Of a DNA stretch of 12,298 nucleotides, positions 5,687 through 11,656 are shown in pieces. A model generated the notes under the pieces. It was not told the DNA's origin. It did no database searches and saw only the letters and a list, made by a program, of their open reading frames with translations. Within the stretch, counting starts at the first letter, position 1, and every line of letters starts with the position of its first letter. The position numbers were made by a program, and so were the translations under genes. This DNA comes from Spirochaetaceae bacterium (lineage in GTDB: Bacteria > Spirochaetota > Spirochaetia > B11-G9). Where the stretch lies: the NCBI GenBank assembly GCA_030600745.1, contig JAUVLL010000057.1:1-12298 (forward strand), written 5' to 3'.

Positions 5687-8230
5687 AACTATTGCCATTA
5701 CATCTTCCAGAGTCAGACCTTCTATAACTGTTCTCTCTTTTTTATCTTCCGGAAGCTTTATATTCTTCTTTCCATACTTTATATAGGGACCGTATCGCCC
5801 GTCAATAATAGAAAGAGAAGCTTTTTTAGCTCCGTTATTGCCGAAATCCTTTAATACAGTAGAACTACCTCTACCCTTCTTAGGTTTGGAGAGAATGTCC
5901 AGCACCCGCTCCAGGGTAACTACAAAAAGATCATCATCTTTTTTAAGAGATCTAAACTCGTCATTATAGGCTATATAAGGCCCAAACCGCCCCTCATTTA
6001 CCCTTATCTCAAGACCGGTTTCAGGATGCATACCTACAAGTCTTGGGAGGCTAAGCTGCCGGATGGCGTCCTCCATTGTCACATCTTTTGGTTTCTTACC
6101 TTTTGGAAGGCTGGCTCTCTTTGGCTTGGGGATTTCCTCAGTCTTTTCCCCCAATTGAAAATATGCCCCGTAACGACCGGTAAGACAAAAAATATTCTCT
6201 CCCGTTTCAGGATGTACTCCCATAGGTACAGGACCGTTTTTCTGGAGTTCAATAATTTCAAGGATATCTGCTTCAGAAAGATCAGCAGGAGCAATTTCTT
6301 CAGGAATTGATGCATGAATATTTTCACCATCTCCTTCCTGCTCATGGATAAAGTAGGGACCATATTTCCCTACTTTGACGCCGGAAATGGGACCAAGATG
6401 GGGTAATTTTATGGTACGGGCTTCATCAGGTTTAATCTCTTTCTCCCGATTATCAACCTGATTCTTCAAGCCGTTTTTACCAAGATAAAATTTCTCAAGG
6501 TACCTAAGACGGTCAATTTCTCCCAGTGAAATTTCATCCAGAGCACTTTCCATATCGGATGTAAAACTATATTCAATAAGATAGGGAAAGTGATTTTCCA
6601 ACAGCTGTATTACTGCAAAACCGGTAAAGGTTGGAATAAGTGCAGTTGCCTGTCTTCGAATATACTGACGGTCAAATAATGTGTTTATTATAGAAGCATA
6701 TGTTGACGGTCTGCCAATACCCAATTTTTCCAGCTGGCTTACAAGAGCTGCTTCAGTATACCTCGCAGGAGCCTTTGTTTCATGACGAAGGGATGTAAGC
6801 TTATCCAGAAACACCCTTTGTCCCTCCTTCAGCTCCGGGAGGAAGGTTTCTTTATCATCCATTGCAGCATCCGGCTCATCACGGCCCTCTACATAAACCC
6901 GGAGGAATCCGGGAAATGCTATTCTGGTTCCTGTAGCAGAAAACAAAGCATCACCAACCTCTATTTTGGCTGTTGTGGAAATTTTATCTGCATCCTTCAT
7001 CTGGGAAGCCAGTGTTCTTTTCCAGATGAGTGTATAAAGAGCCAGTTCCCGGCCATCAAGTCCTGTTTTATCCGGGTGCACAAAAACTTCCCCTGCAGGT
7101 CGTATAGCTTCGTGAGCTTCCTGTGCTCCTTTGGATTTAGAAGTAAACTGTCTTGGCGTACTGGTAAGATAACTCTCTCCATAGAGACGTTTAACACTCT
7201 CTATAGCACCATTTATCCCTTCACTGCTGAGGGTGGGAGAATCGGTACGCATATATGTAATAAAACCCTGTTCATACAGACGCTGTGCTGTTCGCATAGT
7301 CTCTCTGGCTGACATCCTCAACTTTCTGTTACCATCCTGCTGCAAAGTCGAAGTAATAAAAGGAGGGGAAGGTCTTTGTCTGGTTGATTTCTCACCAATA
7401 GAAAGAACTTTCCAGTCTCCATTTTTAAGTCTGTTTTCCAGATCCGGTGCAGTTTTTTCATCCAGTATTAAAACATCTTTATTCGCCGGCAATTTACCGG
7501 TAAAGGGATCAAAATCTTTACCGGAAGAAACCTTCTTACCATTAACAGATTCAAGCTTAGCTTCAAAAACTTCCTTTTCTCTGCCTTCTCCAGGGTTAAT
7601 AACTGCCAAAAGATCCCAGTAAACAGCCTTTTTAAACTTAATTCTGTCTTTTTCCCTATCTACTATCAATCTTAATCCCGGAGATTGAACCCGTCCGGCA
7701 GAAAGACCGTATGATATTTTTTTCCATATCAGCGGAGAGAGAGTGTATCCGTAGAGTCTATCCAAAACTCTTCTTGTTTCTTGGGCATTAACAAGATTTA
7801 TGTCAATATCTCTCCCGGTTTCCAGTGCCCGCTCTATAGCTTTTTTTGTTATTTCATGAAAAACCATTCGTTTTACAGGAACTTTTGGTTTCAGTATATC
7901 TACTAAATGCCAGGAAATACTTTCCCCTTCCCTGTCTTCATCAGTTGCCAGCAGAAGCATATCCGCTTCTTTAAGCTTCTTTTTAAGCTCTCTGACAATC
8001 TTGCCCTTTCCGTTTGGTGTAACATATAGAGGCTTAAAATTATTTTCAACATCTATCCCAAGCTTAGTCCATTCCACACCTTTTAATTTCTGAGGAATAT
8101 CTGCTGCAGATTTAGGAAGATCCCGAACATGACCGATGCTTGCATCCACAGTATAGTTAGAAGGAAGAAATTTACGTATAGTTTTTGCCTTAGTTGGTGA
8201 TTCAACAATTACGAATATTTTTTTTCTCAT
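5675..8230 (-). CDS. topA: DNA topoisomerase I (type IA)
   Basis: An 851-residue type IA topoisomerase that relaxes negatively supercoiled DNA by transient single-strand breakage. The Toprim domain carries IVESPTKAKTI (8-18, with the conserved Glu10) and ATDEDREGE (95-103). SYGLSAGRVQSPGLRLIVDRE (173-193) and YMRTDS (326-331, catalytic Tyr326) identify the core, and LGIGRPSTYA (503-512) closes it. Beyond residue about 605 there are no zinc-finger cysteine clusters; instead about four Topo_C repeats occur, with cores KYGPYF, RYGAYF, RFGPYI and RYGPYI, the arrangement seen in several bacterial groups without zinc ribbons. ATG at 8228-8230 has a modest AGG seven bases upstream. It stands alone, converging on the hydrolase gene. 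No clear -35/-10 pair was found in the spacer before it. Confidence 0.97.
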   Translation of the reverse strand: MRKKIFVIVESPTKAKTIRKFLPSNYTVDASIGHVRDLPKSAADIPQKLKGVEWTKLGIDVENNFKPLYVTPNGKGKIVRELKKKLKEADMLLLATDEDREGESISWHLVDILKPKVPVKRMVFHEITKKAIERALETGRDIDINLVNAQETRRVLDRLYGYTLSPLIWKKISYGLSAGRVQSPGLRLIVDREKDRIKFKKAVYWDLLAVINPGEGREKEVFEAKLESVNGKKVSSGKDFDPFTGKLPANKDVLILDEKTAPDLENRLKNGDWKVLSIGEKSTRQRPSPPFITSTLQQDGNRKLRMSARETMRTAQRLYEQGFITYMRTDSPTLSSEGINGAIESVKRLYGESYLTSTPRQFTSKSKGAQEAHEAIRPAGEVFVHPDKTGLDGRELALYTLIWKRTLASQMKDADKISTTAKIEVGDALFSATGTRIAFPGFLRVYVEGRDEPDAAMDDKETFLPELKEGQRVFLDKLTSLRHETKAPARYTEAALVSQLEKLGIGRPSTYASIINTLFDRQYIRRQATALIPTFTGFAVIQLLENHFPYLIEYSFTSDMESALDEISLGEIDRLRYLEKFYLGKNGLKNQVDNREKEIKPDEARTIKLPHLGPISGVKVGKYGPYFIHEQEGDGENIHASIPEEIAPADLSEADILEIIELQKNGPVPMGVHPETGENIFCLTGRYGAYFQLGEKTEEIPKPKRASLPKGKKPKDVTMEDAIRQLSLPRLVGMHPETGLEIRVNEGRFGPYIAYNDEFRSLKKDDDLFVVTLERVLDILSKPKKGRGSSTVLKDFGNNGAKKASLSIIDGRYGPYIKYGKKNIKLPEDKKERTVIEGLTLEDVMAIVKDA

Positions 8231-8400
8231 TAAAGTGCCTCTATAAAGTATAATTGAAGTAATGTTATATATTTTTTAAGAAAGATCAACTTATTTATCT
8301 ATTTTGAACCTAAATTCCACTAAAATTGCTCTCAATTATCTACTATCTATGCCCATTTTGACATTTTTTACCTTTTCTTATTGGGTGTTGCCCTGCGTAG

Positions 8401-8428
8401 GGGCGGGCTTTCCACTGCAATTCCGCCC
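8401..8428. repeat. GC-rich inverted repeat (GGGCGG ... CCGCCC)
   Basis: Six-base perfect arms GGGCGG (8401-8406) and CCGCCC (8423-8428) around a 16-base spacer, in an otherwise AT-rich spacer. The preceding GTAGGGGCGGGCTTT resembles widespread REP-like palindromes with GGGGCGGG cores. No terminator T run is present on either side. Confidence 0.5.
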
Positions 8429-8468
8429 GGATTTGATTAACTGGACCACATTTTGATTTGCAGGGTAC

Positions 8469-8488
8469 AGACAAGGCATGCCTTGTCT
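8469..8488. repeat. Perfect 20-bp palindrome
   Basis: AGACAAGGCATGCCTTGTCT is a perfect 10+10 palindrome with no spacer. Such AGACAAGGCATGCCTTGTCT palindromes occur as dispersed repeats in varied bacteria. It could be a repeat core or a dimeric protein-binding site; nothing here decides between them. Confidence 0.65.
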
Positions 8489-8561
8489 CTATGCAACATA
8501 CATTCACGGTACGGGATTTTCGTTTCAATCCCTAACGTTTTTGGATTTCGGGCCGAACTTA

Positions 8562-9181
8562 TTAATCACCCAGCTTATCAAGGAAATCACTTATCTTCAG
8601 ATCAATTACAACATCCGCCATATCATCCAGAGGAGTGGTGGATAATGTAATTATTGCCAGATCTGCTCCATTCATTTTAGCCTCCTGGGGAAAACCTGCT
8701 GCGGGATAGACATGAAGAGTAGATCCAACGGCAATCATAAGATCGCAGTTTGCTGACAGTTTTTCTGCCCGCTCAATATCCTTTGTATTCAGGTTTTGAC
8801 CGAATGATATGGTATTGGGCTTAAGAAGTCCGCCGCACTCAGGACAAAGGGGTATTTTATGGTCTTCCATATACTGTTTATAAACCTCATCCGAATCAAC
8901 AAGAAATCCACAGGAAAGGCAGATTGTTTCCAGAGTATTGCCATGTATATTGACAATTATATCAGAAGGAATCCCGTTTTTTTCATGGAGACCATCAATG
9001 TTCTGAGTAATAAGACCAACCAGTTTCCCCTGTTCGGCATCGCATCTCTAACCGTAGGCCAGAGCTCCACTTTGCGCTCCCAGTATAGTTTCCGTTTTGC
9101 AGAATCGTTTACAAACTCATTGATATACACCGGTTGAAACTTTTCCCATATCCCGCCCTTACTGTTTCGATATATGTAATG
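8562..9181 (-). pseudogene. Sir2-family NAD-dependent protein deacetylase, truncated and frameshifted
   Basis: Remnant of a sirtuin. On the - strand, reading from about 9175 down to 9034, one frame encodes RNSKGGIWEKF, a KLYWERK segment and WPTVRDAMPN, the helical part just after the first NAD-binding loop. A different frame then encodes GKLVGLITQNIDGLH, VNIHGN (catalytic His), the zinc pairs CLSC and CPEC, ISFGQNL, VGSTLHVYPAAGF and TTPLDDMADVVID to the stop at 8562. Missing are the N-terminal GAG-S-SGIP loop (the sequence runs into the end of brnA at 9186) and about a dozen residues between MPN and GKL. The change of frame lies around 9030-9043, where GCCGAAC is read in both frames, suggesting a deletion between short repeats. 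A stop (TAG, 9048-9050) in the second frame bars a start before that point. It cannot make an intact enzyme. Confidence 0.85.
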
Positions 9182-9185
9182 GCTC

Positions 9186-9437
9186 TTACCTTGCGTAGTG
9201 ATCAGTGTAGCTATCCAGAATCTTTCGTATCATTTGCTGATAGGGTATATGTGTCTTTTTAGAGGCTTCTTTAAAGAAATCTATACTTCGCGTTGATAAT
9301 GCGATCGTAATTTTTTTTGTCTTTTCTTTTGGAATAAGAAGTTCAGGTGGAGGAAGAAAATCATAAATTTCTTTCCCATACATAATCGCTTCCCTGACCT
9401 CATCCGGTGCATCACTATATTTTATTTCTTTTTTCAT
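9186..9437 (-). CDS. brnA: BrnA-type antitoxin (ribbon-helix-helix)
   Basis: An 83-residue antitoxin. The C-terminal part, KKITIALSTRSIDFFKEASK followed by a helix with MIRKILDSYTDHYA, is a CopG/BrnA-type ribbon-helix-helix DNA-binding domain. The N-terminal acidic part (DAPDEVREAIMYGKE) is the expected toxin-binding region. I choose ATG at 9435-9437 because GGGAGA (9445-9450) sits seven bases upstream; an upstream ATG at 9473 adds 12 residues and lacks such a site. It overlaps the end of brnT by 23 bases, giving toxin-first order with translational coupling, the normal BrnT-BrnA arrangement. In known systems the BrnTA complex represses its own promoter. Its stop lies only a few bases from the start of the Sir2 remnant. 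Confidence 0.85.
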   Translation of the reverse strand: MKKEIKYSDAPDEVREAIMYGKEIYDFLPPPELLIPKEKTKKITIALSTRSIDFFKEASKKTHIPYQQMIRKILDSYTDHYAR

Positions 9438-9690
9438 AAAGCTTTCTCCCTTCTCTCCAATATCCTGCTCCAAAAATCCGAATAGTTTGATTTCTCATTG
9501 TGAATCTGACAGTAACTATCCCGCCATCTATTTTCCCAATACAGAAGAATCTTACTTCCACAAAACTATGCCTTTCATCTTGATAGATAATACGGTCTTG
9601 ATCAAAAAAGGCATACTGGGCTTCTTCAAATGAAATATTATGCTTTAAATTATTATCCGTATTTTTACCTTCATCCCATTCAAAGGTCAT
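9415..9690 (-). CDS. brnT: BrnT-type toxin (RelE-fold ribonuclease)
   Basis: A 91-residue DUF497/BrnT protein; family members are ribonucleases that stop translation when the antitoxin is lost. Diagnostic features are the start MTFEWDEGKN, LKHNISFEEA (14-23), the DERHSFVEVRFFCIGKIDGG strand-turn region (38-57), and RIFGAGYWREGRKLYE (71-86), the basic C-terminal motif that replaces the SARRA..ER..YE form of other members. Length is normal and there is no internal stop, so it is probably functional. There is no ribosome site before ATG 9690, and the predicted -10 ends only six bases upstream, suggesting a leaderless mRNA. Confidence 0.9.
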   Translation of the reverse strand: MTFEWDEGKNTDNNLKHNISFEEAQYAFFDQDRIIYQDERHSFVEVRFFCIGKIDGGIVTVRFTMRNQTIRIFGAGYWREGRKLYEKRNKI

Positions 9691-9696
9691 ACATAT

Positions 9697-9725
9697 ATAC
9701 TACCATACTTTGAGCAATATATCAA
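9697..9725 (-). promoter_or_regulatory. Promoter of the brnTA operon
   Basis: On the - strand TTGATA (9720-9725) and TAGTAT (9697-9702) are 17 bases apart, each one mismatch from consensus. Expected transcription start is at or beside the A of the brnT ATG (9690). The AT-rich surroundings may contain the antitoxin operator, but I could not define a clean operator repeat. Confidence 0.65.
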
Positions 9726-9760
9726 TAATTATCAGTCCCGCAGTCCTTAGTACCGATATT

Positions 9761-10004
9761 TTAAAGGAATTCATTAATCTCAACAATATCGAAATAATCC
9801 GGGTAAAAATCATCACCCACCCATTCCAGGGATGATTCATATTCTTCATGATCCTGATTAGTAAGAATTTCAAGCAGATTTGAGTATCCCCAGATACCAC
9901 CACAATCCTCAGGAGGGCAGGCTCTCTTTCCCGCAAGGCAGACGGGTACTTCCGTTCCGCCAGATCGGAGGCTTGCTTCCTTTAAGGGTAATTTTAATCT
10001 GTAG
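9761..10004 (-). pseudogene. pRiA4b ORF-3-like domain with internal deletion
   Basis: The PRiA4_ORF3 family (also called IS1096 passenger TnpR-like) normally runs to roughly 150-200 residues. Here only its two ends survive. The start, LQIKITLKGSKPPIWR, is encoded at 10004-9957 in the frame of the upstream 332-codon ORF. The end, VPVCLAGKRACPPEDCGG followed by GYSNLLEIL, EWVGDDF and the stop at 9761, is encoded from about 9949 in another frame. Only about eight bases separate the two, so roughly the middle half has been lost with a frameshift. An ATG at 10018 opens the second frame but its first ~20 residues are not family-like. No function can be assigned; it is a remnant. Confidence 0.8.
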
Positions 10005-10907
10005 TATTTTCCCTGCATTTATCATTTCACGAGCTATTACACCTCTTAAATAATTAAAAGTAATTACAGAAGATGCCTCTCTTGCAGTATCTATTACCTT
10101 ATTCCAGTCTTTTTGATCTTTCAGAATATTTATCCAGAATATATATCCTCCTGGTTGCCGCCCCTTCCACTTACGGGCCAATTCCTGTACACCATCAATT
10201 CCATCTTTAACATACACGGCTTCAAGTAATAGAATATTGGCTCTGTCTGTTCCGTATCCTGTTACTAATTCTATCCAATCGATTAAAAATTCTCTCTTCC
10301 CTGGCAGTTCCTCCAGTTTTGCATCTTCAATATCTACTAGCAATGGATCACCATTTTCATATACATCATAACGATAATCACTCAAAGGTGCCTGAATATC
10401 AATTTTTTTCAAAAGGTTTTTTGCTCTTTCAGCTGGATTAGAGGTTTCATAAATACAACGCAAATATCTTGCTTTTGTCTCTCTATACTCAATATCGATA
10501 GATGATTCATCCAGGCCATAAAAGCTGTCTTCATTATTAAAAATTGAATACAGTTCTTTATAAATACTGCATGCCTCTACAAGCTCACCTGACAGGAAAA
10601 ACGAATCAGCCTGATTGAAATATTCTTCCATCTCTTCTTTTTGTTCATATGAAAAATAATCAGGTTCTTCATCATCATAATAATTCCATTCATTTTCATC
10701 ATAAAATGATCCATCTTCGATTGATTCACATCTTGTTTTTACTTCATCTTTTAGATCTGATATTTTATCAATTAATGTTTCTTCAAATTCGGGAATTGTT
10801 TCGGCATTAGAAAATGATGCTATATTATCAAGAAAATCGATCCTTCCTTTTGCAGGAACATTTTCAGCGTAATACATTATAAAACCGGTCAAATCTTCTC
10901 TTGCCAT
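9909..10907 (-). CDS. Hypothetical helical-repeat-like protein fused to a pRiA4 fragment; probably decayed
   Basis: A 332-codon frame. Residues about 1-300 are acidic and helical, with a very acidic stretch near 63-92 (DGSFYDENEWNYYDDEEPDY), tetratricopeptide-like helices around 95-125 (QADSFFLSGELVEACSIYKE) and a later repeat-like block (LLEAVYVKDGIDGVQELARK, FWINILKDQKDWNKVIDTAR). I recognise the style of TPR-like accessory proteins but no named family. From residue 302 the sequence becomes the N-terminus of a pRiA4b ORF-3 domain, followed by a frameshifted tail to the stop. The ATG at 10907 has no ribosome site, and the open frame extends 13 codons further up to a TGA at 10947-10949 without a start codon. 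Both ends thus look like deletion junctions; whether the central part is expressed is unknown. Confidence 0.5.
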   Translation of the reverse strand: MAREDLTGFIMYYAENVPAKGRIDFLDNIASFSNAETIPEFEETLIDKISDLKDEVKTRCESIEDGSFYDENEWNYYDDEEPDYFSYEQKEEMEEYFNQADSFFLSGELVEACSIYKELYSIFNNEDSFYGLDESSIDIEYRETKARYLRCIYETSNPAERAKNLLKKIDIQAPLSDYRYDVYENGDPLLVDIEDAKLEELPGKREFLIDWIELVTGYGTDRANILLLEAVYVKDGIDGVQELARKWKGRQPGGYIFWINILKDQKDWNKVIDTAREASSVITFNYLRGVIAREMINAGKILQIKITLKGSKPPIWRNGSTRLPCGKESLPS

Positions 10908-10946
10908 TGCAATATCTTTTTTTACATATTCAGAGAAAGATACTGT

Positions 10947-11060
10947 TCATTCACCTACTAACACTTCAATTTTATTCCGGATTATATTATCCAGTCTTCC
11001 TTTAATATTTTTATCCAGGGTCCTGATTTTTAGAGGGCCTGCAATAAATACTTTTTCCAT
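10947..11060 (-). pseudogene. 5' fragment of a Rossmann-like (SLOG-like) protein gene, 37 codons
   Basis: ATG at 11058-11060 follows a strong AGGAG ribosome site on the - strand. The frame starts MEKVFIAGPLKIRTLDKNI and continues to EVLVGE before TGA. MEKVFIAG and a later VLVGD-type segment are the first and second strands of a Rossmann-like family of small proteins I know as usually 120-200 residues. Here the frame stops exactly where the glycine-rich VGDANG-type motif is expected, so the rest has been lost and the sequence joins the next ORF. Family placement rests on a short segment. The good ribosome site suggests that the fragment may still be translated. Confidence 0.4.
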
Positions 11061-11061
11061 C

Positions 11062-11160
11062 TTAGGATCTCCTGGTTTTTGTCATCGTTATTAGGAACAC
11101 TTTGACATTATCCTTTCGGGATTTAAGGGCTTTAACACATTCGTTGATAGTAGCACCAGA
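11062..11160 (-). pseudogene. 3' fragment of a ComF-like phosphoribosyltransferase gene
   Basis: Immediately after the stop of the DUF1353 gene, in the same frame, the - strand encodes SGATINECVKALKSRKDN and VKVFLITMTKT to a TAA at 11062-11064. This matches the end of ComF-type phosphoribosyltransferases, whose active-site signature is DDxxTTGATLNEC followed by a helix and a final VxVLTLART strand. The DD part and everything upstream are absent and there is no start codon. Its stop overlaps the ribosome site of the Rossmann-like fragment, which suggests that the two genes were once an operon. Confidence 0.6.
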
Positions 11161-11592
11161 TTACTTATTATCTTTCTCACGCATAGAATGCTTTTTTCTG
11201 CTATCTTTATGTCTTTTCCAGGCGCAGCATGCCCCTACTCTTAGTGCAAACCAACATATTCCAGCCTGTAAGCAACTTGCGTGATGTTCTCCTGATTGAG
11301 CTACTATTTTCCAAATTCTATCTGCTTCCGACCGGGATCCGGATCCCTTTTCGTATAACCAATCATGGATAACTCCTGCAATATCTACTCTTGACCAACG
11401 TACAACAAATCTACCAAACCATGGGATTGAGCTGTAATCAGTAACATATCCTTTCTCGATTGGATATTCCTTTCCTTCCACCAGTAGTGCCAATTCTCTG
11501 AGCAGTTTCCGTCTTCCATCCGGCATTCTTTCAGTTTTCAATGGAGTGCTAATTAATGTAGATTTTCTTTTCATTTTAATGTTCTTTTTCAT
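11161..11592 (-). CDS. DUF1353 family protein
   Basis: A 143-residue protein with the family signature GYVTDYSSIP (48-57), then AGVIHDWLYE (72-81) and SRSEADRIW (86-94). The conserved Asp and His-Asp suggest a catalytic or metal site, but the function of DUF1353 is unknown; the family is common in phages, prophages and accessory islands. I choose ATG 11592 because AGGGGAA (11601-11607) lies eight bases upstream; a longer frame from 11634 has no such support. The last ~20 residues are very basic and may be altered by the junction with the phosphoribosyltransferase fragment that follows the stop directly. Confidence 0.8.
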   Translation of the reverse strand: MKKNIKMKRKSTLISTPLKTERMPDGRRKLLRELALLVEGKEYPIEKGYVTDYSSIPWFGRFVVRWSRVDIAGVIHDWLYEKGSGSRSEADRIWKIVAQSGEHHASCLQAGICWFALRVGACCAWKRHKDSRKKHSMREKDNK

Positions 11593-11619
11593 GATAATAT
11601 TTCCCCTGATATGGTGATA

Positions 11620-11648
11620 TTTATCTACTACCATTTAACAATAATCAA
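11620..11648 (-). promoter_or_regulatory. Candidate promoter for the DUF1353 gene
   Basis: TTGATT (11643-11648) and GATAAA (11620-11625) on the - strand with 17-base spacing, two mismatches each. It would start transcription near 11613, just upstream of the ribosome site at 11601-11607. AT-rich sequence makes chance matches likely. Confidence 0.3.
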
Positions 11649-11656
11649 ATTTCTTT

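Larger units (their letters stand above)
8231..8561. other. Intergenic region with palindromic elements
   Basis: About 330 bases between topA and the Sir2 remnant, with no gene I can support. The first ~110 bases are AT-rich and should contain the topA promoter. The remainder is richer in GC and holds three inverted repeats: 8401-8428, 8469-8488 and GGGATT/AATCCC (8513-8518 with 8527-8532, 8-base loop). The short frames found here on both strands look non-coding. The composition and palindromes suggest a degraded repeat or MITE-like insertion. Confidence 0.6.

Noticed and set aside
6026..7622. Several 60-180 codon frames on either strand inside topA
   Set aside because: They lie within a well-conserved topA frame and have no recognisable domains or ribosome sites; shadows of the real gene.
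8358..8363. Perfect TTGACA on the + strand as a -35 element
   Set aside because: No acceptable -10 at 16-18 bases and no + strand gene downstream.
8401..8532. CRISPR-like array from the closely spaced palindromes
   Set aside because: The repeats differ in sequence and spacing; there is no repeated unit of constant length and no cas gene nearby.
8343..8650. Short frames on both strands in the topA-sir2 spacer
   Set aside because: Mirror-like frames produced by palindromic sequence; no ribosome sites or family resemblance.
9700..9936. 78-codon frame overlapping the pRiA4 C-terminal fragment
   Set aside because: The overlapping frame carries the family motif CPPEDCGG and the EWVGDDF segment; this one is an out-of-frame shadow.
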